From: Candidatus Methanoliparum thermophilum
GTDB lineage: Archaea; Halobacteriota; Methanoliparia; Methanoliparales; Methanoliparaceae
Assembly (NCBI GenBank): GCA_004212075.1
Contig: RXIF01000010.1
Coordinates: 1 to 64,000, forward strand
Direction of reading: 5' to 3'
DNA length: 64,000 nucleotides
Positions 1 to 8,116 of the stretch are shown one piece after another; position 1 is the first letter of the stretch; every line of letters begins with the position of its first letter. The notes beneath the pieces are model-generated. The model saw nothing but the letters and a program-made list of their open reading frames with translations. It was not told the DNA's origin and did not search any database. A program made the translations under genes and the position numbers.

Positions 1-44
1 ATCGACTCGTTACCGCGTATAATCTTAACAGGTTCTCCTCTCAT
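1..44 (-). CDS. N-terminus of an unidentified gene, cut by the window edge
   Basis: An ATG at 44 on the minus strand opens a frame that runs without a stop to base 1, reading MRGEPVKIIRGNES. A purine-rich AGAGG lies just upstream (about 53-57) and a TATA-like run is at about 78-90. Only 14 residues are visible, so I do not assign a function. It is divergent from the redox cluster that follows and would share the AT-rich intergenic region with it. Confidence 0.35.
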   Translation of the reverse strand, partial: MRGEPVKIIRGNES

Positions 45-113
45 TATTCATAGCCTCTTTTTATTTTTTCCTTATTCTTTTATATAAAAATATCATGCAT
101 GAAGTTATATATA

Positions 114-200
114 ATATTTTTACAAGGATAAAAAAAGAAATTTATTTATGGTATAAATATTTTTACAAGGATAAAAAAAAGAAATTTATTTATGGTATAA
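114..200. repeat. Tandem 43/44-bp direct repeat in the promoter region of the redox cluster
   Basis: Bases 114-156 and 157-200 are the same sequence, the second copy having one extra A in its poly-A tract. Each copy contains TTTATTTATGGTATAA, so a candidate archaeal TATA region is duplicated. The repeat ends about 50 bases before the ATG of the AOR-like gene. No other feature is seen between 45 and 113 apart from AT-rich promoter-like sequence. Confidence 0.9.
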
Positions 201-250
201 AATTTATTTGAAAGTAAAAAGAGACACCCGTATTGTTAAGAGGTACTTCC

Positions 251-1822
251 ATGAATAACATAGTTTTATTAATAATCGATTTGGATTCTGGAGAAAGATA
301 TACCGAGAAGTTAGATGACGATTATATCGCCGGTTATTTGGGAATTAAGTTATTAAAAGATAATGTTGGAAAAGATGTAGAACCATTAAACCCAAAAAAT
401 TTATTAGTGATTACTACAAGCCCATTCGCCGGTTTACCTGTTCCTTTTGCTGGTGGGGTAGGTATATATTCCAAATCTCCTTTATCCGGTTATATCGGAG
501 AAAGTTATCTATTTGGGACGTTTGGAGATAGGATGGCACGATCCGGTTACGATATCATTGCGATTAAAGGCGTATCTGAAAAACCTGTATATCTGTATAT
601 CGATGACTCATCCTCATCCATACTCAGGGCAGATAAATTAAAGGGAAGAAGTCCCTGGATGACTGAAAAGATGATTAAAGAGTCGTTAAACGATCCGTCT
701 GTTGGTGTGTTATCGATTGGCCCTGCAGGAGAGAAAAAAGTAAGGTTTTCGACGATATATAGCGATTTTCAATATACTAGGTGTGGTTTAGGTGCTGTTA
801 TGGGATCTAAAAAATTGAAAGCAATCGCTATAAGAGGGAGTGGCGATATAAAACCAGAAAATCCTAGCAAAATTCTTGAATTATACAAATCGTTAACAAG
901 TAAGATTGCAAAGACTTATGGTAGTATCGATCTTTTAGATAACTTTGCCAATTACGACCTTCCTGGGCATAACTTTAAAAAAGCGTCTGCAGAAGAGAAA
1001 AAAAGTTTTATGGATCTTATAGATCAAATAAAAAAATATAAATTTAAAAAAGAATCGTTTCAACAATTTCCGATCTCTTTTTCAACTTTATACCAGATAG
1101 ATAGCATAGTAACACCGATTACGCTTGGTGGTATAGCAATTGGAATACTAAATGAAATATATAACGTTGATACTATTATAAAAGCAGAACATCTCTGTTA
1201 TAGTCTTGGTATTGATCCGTTATCAATGGCTGTTATCATTTCGTTTGCAAATGAATTAAAAGAGCGAGAAAAAACGATATTATCCAACCTTGGATGGAAA
1301 AAAGATAAAGAAAGTTTAGATTTTATAAAATCAATCGTTGATGACGATAATGTATTTGCTAACGGTGTAAAGTATGCTGCAGATAAATTTGATGCAAAAG
1401 ATATTGCTATGCATAGTAAAGGTATAGAACTGAGCATAGATGCATTTATTGACAAAGATTTTGCTTTTAATACGGCAGTATCTCCATCTGGAATCTATTC
1501 TGGAGTAAAAGATTTTGCTAAATCTCGTTTATACAATTTTTTGGGTATACATCCGGCGGTTCATGACTTTTATTCTAATGAGGACATTTATCATCTATTT
1601 ACATCAATTACAGGCGATCGAGATTTTGATATTGAACTGTTAAAAATAGATGTTAATACTATAGAAAGGGAGTTTAACATACAACAAGGATTTAACGAAG
1701 ATGACGATATGCTCCCAGCACGGATTATAGATGAACTTTTTGGTGATAAGGATAGTTTCCTATCGAGAAGACAAGATTTTTATTATTTTATGAAATGGGA
1801 TAAAGATAACAAAAAGGAGTGA
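251..1822 (+). CDS. Aldehyde:ferredoxin oxidoreductase (AOR)/BamB-like protein without Fe-S ligands
   Basis: Member of the tungstopterin AOR family, 523 residues (typical AORs are about 600). The N-terminal beta domain is clear: GGVGIYSKSPLSGYIGE and the signature RCGLGAVMGSKKLKAIA near residue 178. Later family features are the EHLCYSLGIDPLS segment (about 313-325) and FNIQQGFNEDDDMLPAR near the C-terminus. The canonical CxxCPIxC cluster motif reads FxxFPIxF at 270-277, and the late DSLGLC-type motif reads NFLGIH, so all four [4Fe-4S] ligands appear lost and only two cysteines remain. An upstream TTG at 233 is also in frame; I prefer ATG 251, which has AGAGGT about 8 bases upstream. First gene of a bamBCDEF-like cluster. 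Substrate unknown; it may be a structural or altered-cofactor subunit. Confidence 0.85.
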   Translation: MNNIVLLIIDLDSGERYTEKLDDDYIAGYLGIKLLKDNVGKDVEPLNPKNLLVITTSPFAGLPVPFAGGVGIYSKSPLSGYIGESYLFGTFGDRMARSGYDIIAIKGVSEKPVYLYIDDSSSSILRADKLKGRSPWMTEKMIKESLNDPSVGVLSIGPAGEKKVRFSTIYSDFQYTRCGLGAVMGSKKLKAIAIRGSGDIKPENPSKILELYKSLTSKIAKTYGSIDLLDNFANYDLPGHNFKKASAEEKKSFMDLIDQIKKYKFKKESFQQFPISFSTLYQIDSIVTPITLGGIAIGILNEIYNVDTIIKAEHLCYSLGIDPLSMAVIISFANELKEREKTILSNLGWKKDKESLDFIKSIVDDDNVFANGVKYAADKFDAKDIAMHSKGIELSIDAFIDKDFAFNTAVSPSGIYSGVKDFAKSRLYNFLGIHPAVHDFYSNEDIYHLFTSITGDRDFDIELLKIDVNTIEREFNIQQGFNEDDDMLPARIIDELFGDKDSFLSRRQDFYYFMKWDKDNKKE

Positions 1823-1827
1823 TATAC

Positions 1828-2283
1828 TTGGCAAAGTTCATATTTTCGGATACGATGAGATGTAACGGATGTGGCATCTGCGAACTTATCTGTTCATGGT
1901 ATAAAGAGGAAAGTTTTAATCCGTTACTCTCTCGGATAAAAAAGGCGCGAATAGGTCTTGCAAACGTTGCTACAGCGTGTAGATTTTGTAAAGAGCCACC
2001 TTGTGTGGTTCAATGTCCTACTAAAGCGTTGACACAAAAGGATGGTGGAATCATAGTCGTAGATAAAGAAAGATGTAATGGATGCGGATGGTGTATCGAT
2101 GTATGTCCGTATGGTGCAATAAGTATCCACCCTGAGAGATTTCCACTTATATGTGATCTGTGTGATAACGACCCTCAATGTGTGAAGATCTGTCCAACGG
2201 ATGCATTAATTTTAGTCGATCAAAACGAGTTATCTGATTATATAAATTATGATCTTATTGAGAGAGAGCTAGGGGGTATTTAA
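1828..2283 (+). CDS. Four-cluster ferredoxin-type electron transfer protein (BamC/AOR-partner-like)
   Basis: A 151-residue protein of the HycB/NarH-type ferredoxin family with sixteen cysteines arranged for four [4Fe-4S] clusters: CNGCGICELICSW, CRFCKEPPCVVQCP, CNGCGWCIDVCP and CDLCDNDPQCVKICP. Such proteins carry electrons from AOR-type or molybdenum/tungsten enzymes. The frame is open from a GTG at 1819, but that codon overlaps the Shine-Dalgarno AAGGAGTGAT (1814-1823), so I place the start at TTG 1828. It follows the AOR-like gene directly and precedes the HdrD-like gene by 2 bases, so they are translationally linked. If its partner has no cluster, this subunit would have to reach the cofactor directly or serve the Hdr subunits. 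Confidence 0.88.
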   Translation: MAKFIFSDTMRCNGCGICELICSWYKEESFNPLLSRIKKARIGLANVATACRFCKEPPCVVQCPTKALTQKDGGIIVVDKERCNGCGWCIDVCPYGAISIHPERFPLICDLCDNDPQCVKICPTDALILVDQNELSDYINYDLIERELGGI

Positions 2284-2285
2284 AT

Positions 2286-3374
2286 ATGCCTTTATTAAAC
2301 AAAGAAGAGATGTTATTATCAGAGTATTGTTACAAATGTGGAGGATGTACAAGCATCTGCCCGGTATCAAGCAGCGGTTTTAAACCGCATAAGTTTATAG
2401 CGGAGGTATCTTTGGATATAAATTCAGGTAACGAGGTTTGGCGATGTTTGACATGCAAAGAATGCATGGAGGTCTGTCCGCAAGGTGTCAATATACCTGA
2501 AGTAGTGCGTGAGAGACGCGTTAAAAATTTAAACGTTCCGGTGGCACACAAAGGGATATTTCAAAGTCTGTTTAGGTTAAGTGCAGATAATGCTCCGTTG
2601 ATAGACAGATCGAGTTGGTTGGCTGAGAGTGCAAAAGAGGGGAAGTATAGTAATGAAGGAGATACTCTCTTCTTTATAGGATGTCTACCGGTTTGGGACT
2701 TGTATTTCAAGGATGATCTAGGCTTTGATGGTAAGGAAATATTCGACTCTGCACTAATCTTATTTAATAAACTTGGTATAGAACCGATGGTGATCAAGGA
2801 TGAGTTGTGCTGCGGACACGATGCAAGGTGGGCAGGAGACGAAGAGACATTCAATCAGCTAAAAGAGTTGAATGAGGAAAAATTTAAGAAATTGGGGATA
2901 AAAGAGATAGTGACGATCTGTCCTGAATGTGCAAAGACGTTAAAACAGGATTATAACCTTGAGGGGATAGAAGTTAAGCATTTGACGGAGTTATTGAGCA
3001 AGAACGATCTTGGATTTAAACATCTCAACAAGCCGATGACATATCATGATTCGTGCAGGATGGGGCGGTATTTAAGATTGTTTGATGAGCCGAGATCGGT
3101 CTTATCCAAGATGGGCGATCTTTCGGAGATGCCAAGAACGAAAGAATACGCGTTGTGCTGTGGTGTAAGCAGTTGGGTATCATGTGATCCGTTTTCAAAG
3201 AAGATAAGATACGATAGGCTTGATGAGGCGGAGAATACAGCAAAAGGCGGATATCTGGTAACGCCCTGTCAGAAGTGCCAGATCCACTTCAAATGTGCTA
3301 TAAACGAGGGCACAAAGGATTATAATCTTGAGATCATCGATCTGGTCTCCCTTGCCAGAAAGATGCTCGAATAA
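2286..3374 (+). CDS. HdrD-like (HdrC-HdrB fusion) Fe-S oxidoreductase, BamD-like
   Basis: 362 residues. The N-terminal third has two ferredoxin motifs (CYKCGGCTSICPV about 15-27, CLTCKECMEVCPQG about 58-71) as in HdrC. The rest holds two complete CCG domains, ending in CCGHDARW with CPEC and in CCGVSSW with CQKC, the ligands of the non-cubane [4Fe-4S] clusters that bind thiols or disulfides in HdrB. It therefore resembles HdrD. It lies 2 bases after the ferredoxin gene and 48 bases before the tandem HdrA gene. Position and domain makeup match BamD of the class II benzoyl-CoA reductase cluster; the true substrate cannot be read from sequence. Confidence 0.9.
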   Translation: MPLLNKEEMLLSEYCYKCGGCTSICPVSSSGFKPHKFIAEVSLDINSGNEVWRCLTCKECMEVCPQGVNIPEVVRERRVKNLNVPVAHKGIFQSLFRLSADNAPLIDRSSWLAESAKEGKYSNEGDTLFFIGCLPVWDLYFKDDLGFDGKEIFDSALILFNKLGIEPMVIKDELCCGHDARWAGDEETFNQLKELNEEKFKKLGIKEIVTICPECAKTLKQDYNLEGIEVKHLTELLSKNDLGFKHLNKPMTYHDSCRMGRYLRLFDEPRSVLSKMGDLSEMPRTKEYALCCGVSSWVSCDPFSKKIRYDRLDEAENTAKGGYLVTPCQKCQIHFKCAINEGTKDYNLEIIDLVSLARKMLE

Positions 3375-3422
3375 GAATGTTAAAATATAAATTAAAAATT
3401 ATAAAAAATAAAAAATGTAATT

Positions 3423-6400
3423 ATGAACGATAATAATAAGATCGTTGGTTCTGTATTGATCGTTGGTGGTGGGATTGCTGGTATGGTATCAGCCCTTGAT
3501 CTGGCTGATAATGGATATAAAGTCTATCTCATCGACAAAACCCCATCGATCGGCGGGACCATGTCTCAATTGGATAAAACATTCCCTACGTTGGATTGTG
3601 CTATGTGTACTATGGCACCAAGAATGGTAGATATATCAAGACATCCAAATATCGAGCTGATGCCATATACTCTATTAGAGTCGGTAGATGGTAATGTAGG
3701 TTGTTTTAAAGTAAAATTAAGAAAGATGGAGAGCAGAGTAAACGATAATTGTATTGGTTGCGGTGATTGTTCATCTGTATGTCCTGTAGAGGTACCAAAT
3801 GAATATGATGAGAACGGTGGTATAAGGAAAGCGATCTATTCTCCTTTTCCTCAAGCAGTTCCCAAATTGTTTGTCATCGATACAGAACATTGTATAAAAT
3901 GTTACAAATGTATAGAAGCAAGTATAGGTAAGAATTGTATCGATTTTAACATAAAAGATAAGATAATAGATCTAGAAGTAGGAACCATAATCCTTGCTCC
4001 TGGTTTTGATCTATGGGATCCATCGTTAAGACCAGAACTTGGTTATGGAGAATATCCCAACGTTTTGACTGGTATAGAGCTTGAACGTATTATAAATGCG
4101 TCTGGTTTTACGAGCGGAGAGATTTTCAGAGCGGACGACAAGGAGGTCCCTAAAAGAATCGGTTTCATCCAATGTGTGGGTAGCAGAGATGTAAAAGCAG
4201 GACAGCCATACTGTTCAAGAGTCTGTTGTATGTATGCGATCAAACAAGCGATACTTGTCAAGGAACATCATCCAGAGATCGATTGTACGATCTTTTATAT
4301 GGATATAAGGGCTTTCGGCAAAGGCCAAGAAGAGTTTTATAACCGCGCTAAAGACGAATATGGGATCAAATTTATAAGAGGAAACCCAGGAGAGGTTTTT
4401 CAAGATGGTAGAGACCTTATTGTGAGGTTTGAAGATACTACTGCAAGCGAAGTGAGAGAAGAAAGGTTCGATATGGTAGTTCTTGCTAATGCTATAAAGC
4501 CTAACAACAAGAATCTTTCTGAAATCCTTGGGATAGAATTGGACGATGATGGGTTTGTAAAGGAACAGAACAATAATCCGATGATTACATCAAGACCCGG
4601 TGTTTACGTTGCAGGTGTAGCTCAAGCTCCGCGAGACATTACTGATACTGTATCGATGTCCAGTGGTGCTGCTGCTCTTTCTGCTGTGGATCTTTTATCA
4701 GCAAGGGGCAAACTTGCAAAAGAGAAGGTTTTTCCGCCAGAATTTGACGTCTCGGAACAAGAACCTAGAATAGGCGTCTTTATCTGCCACTGTGGGACAA
4801 ATATTGCATCAACGGTGGATGTAGACGAAGTAAGAGATTATATCAAAACGCTTCCAGATGTCATATTCTGTGATGACGTGATGTATGCCTGTGCAGAAGA
4901 TTCCTGTAGGAGAATATCAGAGGTGATAAAGGAATACAAATTAAATAGATTCATCGTTGCATCCTGCACGCCGAGAACGCACGAACCATTATTTAGAGAG
5001 ACCTGCCAAGCGGCTGGGTTAAATCCTTACCTTTTTGAATTTGCAAATATAAGAGAACATTGTTCCTGGGTTCACCGTAATGAGCCTAAAAAAGCAACAG
5101 AGAAGGCAAAAGAGATAATAAGGGCTTCTGTTTCAAGAGCAAGACTTTTAAAGCCTCAAAAAGCAGGAAAGATAGGCGTTACACAACGTGCGTTGGTAAT
5201 AGGTGGTGGGGTTACAGGAATGGAGGCAGCTTATAATATTGCACGGTTAGGATTTGAAGTAATCTTGGTAGAGCGAGATAACGAGTTAGGCGGTCTTCTT
5301 AGAAGGATGCATCATATGTTCATTGATATCGATCCTAAAGAGATATTGGCCGAAAAGATTAGCAAGATAGAGTCTGAAAAGAATATATCCGTCCATCTCG
5401 GGACCACGGTTGAAGATTTAAGCGGGTTTGTAGGTAATTTTGATATTAAATTAACGGATGGTACAGAAACAACGGTCGGTGCTATCGTTATAGCGACAGG
5501 ATGCGATGAATGGAGACCTAACATATATGGTTATGGCCAGAAAGATGTATATACTCAACTGGAACTACAAGAGGTGATATATAACGGTGAGATTAACGAT
5601 GGTGAGACCATAGTTATGATCCAGTGTGTGGGTAGCAGGGAGAAAGGTGAGAGAGAGTATTGTTCCAGAATTTGCTGCAGCGAGGCTATCAAAAACGCGT
5701 TGGATATAAGAGAAAAGTATCCAAATACGGATGTTTATATCTTATACAGGGATATAAGGACTTTTGCAAAGAATGCAGAAGAGAAGTATAGAGAGGCTGC
5801 ATTGAAAGGTGTGCAGTTTATACGATACGATGTAAATATTAAAAGACCAGAAGTCGATGAAAATAATGTCGTACATGTATTTGATACCATTTTACAGCAA
5901 GATACGGAGATAAAAGCGGATAAAATTGTTTTATCTGCAGCTGTCGTTCCAAGAGAAGGATTTGAGGATTTATCTAAATTGTTTAAAGTGCCTTTAGGCC
6001 AAGATGGATTCTTCTTGGAAGCGCACTTAAAGCTTCGTCCGTTAGATTTCACATCAGACGGATTCTTTTTATGCGGTACTGCCCAAGGTCCAAAAGATTA
6101 CATCGATAACATGGCACAGGCGGTAGGTGTTGCATCTAGAGTTGCCCGTATCTTAAGCAAAAAAGAGATGGATACAGAGGCTACAACTTCAAGAGTAGAT
6201 GAAAATATCTGCATCGGTTGTGGTAGATGTGTTGATATCTGTCCTTACAACGCAATTAAATTGGTTCAAAGAGGTTTTGGCGTATTTAAATCGAGAATTA
6301 ATGACGCTCTTTGTAAAGGCTGCGGTGCGTGTGCTGCAGAGTGTCCTACTGGTGCTATAGAAGCAAGGCACTTTGATGATAAAGAGATATCTGTCATGAT

Positions 6401-6428
6401 AGATGCTTTACTTAAAGAGGAGGTATAA
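3423..6428 (+). CDS. Tandem HdrA-HdrA flavoprotein (BamE-like)
   Basis: 1001 residues containing two HdrA modules in one chain. Module 1 has an FAD Rossmann motif (VGGGIAGM, about 14-21), an inserted ferredoxin (CIGCGDCSSVCPV) and the HdrA signature CVGSRD...YCSRVCC. Module 2 begins with the HdrA N-terminal Fe-S domain (CHCGTNIA, about 455), followed by a second FAD motif (VIGGGVTGM, about 590), a second YCSRICC motif and two C-terminal ferredoxin motifs (CIGCGRCVDICP, CKGCGACAAECP). HdrA proteins are the flavin hubs of electron bifurcation. Fused HdrA of this size is known as BamE. The 48-base gap upstream is very AT-rich and could hold an internal promoter, but the gene order suggests one complex. 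Confidence 0.9.
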   Translation: MNDNNKIVGSVLIVGGGIAGMVSALDLADNGYKVYLIDKTPSIGGTMSQLDKTFPTLDCAMCTMAPRMVDISRHPNIELMPYTLLESVDGNVGCFKVKLRKMESRVNDNCIGCGDCSSVCPVEVPNEYDENGGIRKAIYSPFPQAVPKLFVIDTEHCIKCYKCIEASIGKNCIDFNIKDKIIDLEVGTIILAPGFDLWDPSLRPELGYGEYPNVLTGIELERIINASGFTSGEIFRADDKEVPKRIGFIQCVGSRDVKAGQPYCSRVCCMYAIKQAILVKEHHPEIDCTIFYMDIRAFGKGQEEFYNRAKDEYGIKFIRGNPGEVFQDGRDLIVRFEDTTASEVREERFDMVVLANAIKPNNKNLSEILGIELDDDGFVKEQNNNPMITSRPGVYVAGVAQAPRDITDTVSMSSGAAALSAVDLLSARGKLAKEKVFPPEFDVSEQEPRIGVFICHCGTNIASTVDVDEVRDYIKTLPDVIFCDDVMYACAEDSCRRISEVIKEYKLNRFIVASCTPRTHEPLFRETCQAAGLNPYLFEFANIREHCSWVHRNEPKKATEKAKEIIRASVSRARLLKPQKAGKIGVTQRALVIGGGVTGMEAAYNIARLGFEVILVERDNELGGLLRRMHHMFIDIDPKEILAEKISKIESEKNISVHLGTTVEDLSGFVGNFDIKLTDGTETTVGAIVIATGCDEWRPNIYGYGQKDVYTQLELQEVIYNGEINDGETIVMIQCVGSREKGEREYCSRICCSEAIKNALDIREKYPNTDVYILYRDIRTFAKNAEEKYREAALKGVQFIRYDVNIKRPEVDENNVVHVFDTILQQDTEIKADKIVLSAAVVPREGFEDLSKLFKVPLGQDGFFLEAHLKLRPLDFTSDGFFLCGTAQGPKDYIDNMAQAVGVASRVARILSKKEMDTEATTSRVDENICIGCGRCVDICPYNAIKLVQRGFGVFKSRINDALCKGCGACAAECPTGAIEARHFDDKEISVMIDALLKEEV

Positions 6429-6432
6429 TCTG

Positions 6433-6867
6433 ATGTGGGTTGAAGAGAGAGAAGAAGGATTTGAGCCTAAAATAATTGCTTTTATCTGTAATTGGTGTAC
6501 ATACGGTGGTGCAGACCTGGCAGGAGTTTCAAGGATACAGTATCCACCGAACGTTCGTATTATAAGAGTGATGTGTTCCGGTAGAGTGGATCCTTACTTT
6601 GTAATAAAAGCGTTTAAAGAAGGGGCGGATGGTGTGATAATATCTGGATGCCATCCAGGAGATTGCCATTATGTATCTGGAAACGAACAAGCGAAGAGGC
6701 GGGCGGAGTATCTAAAAAAGATACTGCCAATGATAGGTATAAATCCAAAACGGTTCAGGTTACAATGGGTTTCTGCCTCAGAAGGTAAGGCTTGGGCGGA
6801 AAGCGTGGCATCTATGGTTGAACAGGTAAAAGATGCATATAAAGAGGATAAAGAAAGGTTGATGTAA
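6433..6867 (+). CDS. MvhD/FlpD-type [2Fe-2S] subunit (BamF-like)
   Basis: 144 residues of the MvhD family, the small iron-sulfur protein that passes electrons into HdrA. Ligand motifs are CNWCTYGGADLAG near the N-terminus, MCSGRVDP, and SGCHPGDCHY. The frame is open from an upstream ATG at 6403 inside the HdrA gene, but ATG 6433 has GAGGAGGT (6417-6423) at good spacing and begins the conserved region. It closes the five-gene redox cluster, 4 bases after the HdrA stop. Confidence 0.9.
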   Translation: MWVEEREEGFEPKIIAFICNWCTYGGADLAGVSRIQYPPNVRIIRVMCSGRVDPYFVIKAFKEGADGVIISGCHPGDCHYVSGNEQAKRRAEYLKKILPMIGINPKRFRLQWVSASEGKAWAESVASMVEQVKDAYKEDKERLM

Positions 6868-6909
6868 AGTTTTATATTGCTTCTTTAATCTATGCCTTAA
6901 TCTTTGAAT

Positions 6910-7239
6910 TTATTTATCTATTTTTTTAGATATCTTTACTGCTGTTCCATAACATAGGATCTCTGCCACTCCTTGTGTTATAAAGCTGGTCATAAATCTT
7001 GTTCCTATTATAGCATCCGCACCCATATCTTTTGCGTTATTTATAGCTCTGTTTAATGCTTCAAGCCTTGCATCATCGAGCATATCCTTATATTCTTCTA
7101 TCTCGCCACCTACTATATTTTTAAAGAATGCCATGATATCTTTTCCTATATTTTTCGCTCTTACTGTACTGCCATCAACCAGACCAAGAGTCTCGGTAAT
7201 ATCGTATCCCGGTATATGTTCTGTGGTTGTTACAATCAT
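6910..7239 (-). CDS. YbjQ/UPF0145 family protein
   Basis: 109 residues of the YbjQ (UPF0145, heavy-metal-binding-like) family: IVTTTEHIPGYDI at the N-terminus, a central amphipathic helix, and AKDMGADAIIGTRF followed by the ILCYGTAV strand. These proteins form small pentameric assemblies of unknown function. The start ATG overlaps the stop of a 54-residue membrane protein gene upstream (ATGA), so the two are co-translated. The gene is convergent with the redox cluster, with 42 bases between the stops. Confidence 0.88.
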   Translation of the reverse strand: MIVTTTEHIPGYDITETLGLVDGSTVRAKNIGKDIMAFFKNIVGGEIEEYKDMLDDARLEALNRAINNAKDMGADAIIGTRFMTSFITQGVAEILCYGTAVKISKKIDK

Positions 7240-7400
7240 TTTTTCACCTCTTCTATCTTTTTTTCTCTATTTTTAAATACTATTACAAGAATTCCTATAA
7301 CCAAAGGTATAGTTCCTAACCATAGACCGGCTAAAAAAAGTGTTATCGCGATTAATATAAATAATATTCCTGCAAGTATAGCATATAAGTCTTTAGCCAT
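7236..7400 (-). CDS. Small two-helix membrane protein upstream of ybjQ
   Basis: A 54-residue frame that starts at ATG 7400 and ends in a TGA overlapping the ybjQ ATG by ATGA. It reads MAKDLYAILAGILFILIAI, a short turn, then a second hydrophobic stretch (LVIGILVIVF) and a charged tail ending in EEVKK. Two transmembrane helices and a cytoplasmic tail are likely. The stop/start coupling and the GAGGTG preceding the ybjQ start support a real gene. No family recognised; it may anchor the YbjQ protein at the membrane. Confidence 0.7.
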   Translation of the reverse strand: MAKDLYAILAGILFILIAITLFLAGLWLGTIPLVIGILVIVFKNREKKIEEVKK

Positions 7401-7522
7401 ATTATATCTATAGATATTTTATTTATATAAAGATTGTTATTAATTTAATTTTTAGTAAGTTTTTTATACAAATACAAACTATCTTTAAATAGACATGATT
7501 TTTTATTAAATAAAGGGTGGTG

Positions 7523-8083
7523 ATGCTTTTGGAGTCGGATATACCGGTAAAAGAAATAATGAGTACGAGTATAATTGGAATATCCCCAGATGATCCTGCA
7601 GATATTGCAGCAAGGAGAATGAGCCGTCACGACGTTGGGAACTTGATCGTTATGGAGGATAAAAAAGCGATTGGTATTGTCACAGAAGAAGATTTTGTCA
7701 GAAAGATTGTTGCTAAAAATTTTCTTCCAAGATCTGTTAAGATACGAGATATAATGACATCCTCTTTGATAACGATATCTCCTAATGCTGATGTAATATC
7801 TGCGATGGAGATCATGTTTAAGAGAAATATAAGGCGGTTGCCTGTTGTATCTGATGGTGAGCTGGTAGGAATAATAACTTTTAGAGATATACTATCTATC
7901 TCGCCGGAACTAAATAGAATCCTAATAGATATGATCAAGATCAACGATATCTATTTGGTAGAGAGAAAAAAAGAGAAAGAGATCATACAGGGAAAATGTG
8001 ATAAATGTGGTAGTTTTTCACAATCTTTAAATGAATATGATGGTATGCTGATCTGTGATGATTGTTATGATGCCCTTTTTTAA
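7523..8083 (+). CDS. CBS-domain pair protein with C-terminal zinc ribbon
   Basis: About 186 residues: two CBS motifs (VKEIMSTSIIGISPDD and IRDIMTSSLITISPNA segments with GIVTEEDFVRKI and GIITFRDIL) followed by a rubredoxin/zinc-ribbon-like CDKCGSF...CDDC tail. CBS pairs bind adenosine nucleotides and usually regulate a partner. Three starts are close together (GTG 7517, ATG 7523, TTG 7529); GGTGAT at 7519-7524 would suit TTG 7529 best by spacing. The adjacent gene encodes another CBS protein, 33 bases downstream, so they may be co-regulated sensors. Target unknown. Confidence 0.85.
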   Translation: MLLESDIPVKEIMSTSIIGISPDDPADIAARRMSRHDVGNLIVMEDKKAIGIVTEEDFVRKIVAKNFLPRSVKIRDIMTSSLITISPNADVISAMEIMFKRNIRRLPVVSDGELVGIITFRDILSISPELNRILIDMIKINDIYLVERKKEKEIIQGKCDKCGSFSQSLNEYDGMLICDDCYDALF

Positions 8084-8116
8084 AAATTTAAGAAAGGATT
8101 ATTTTTATTTCAAAGG

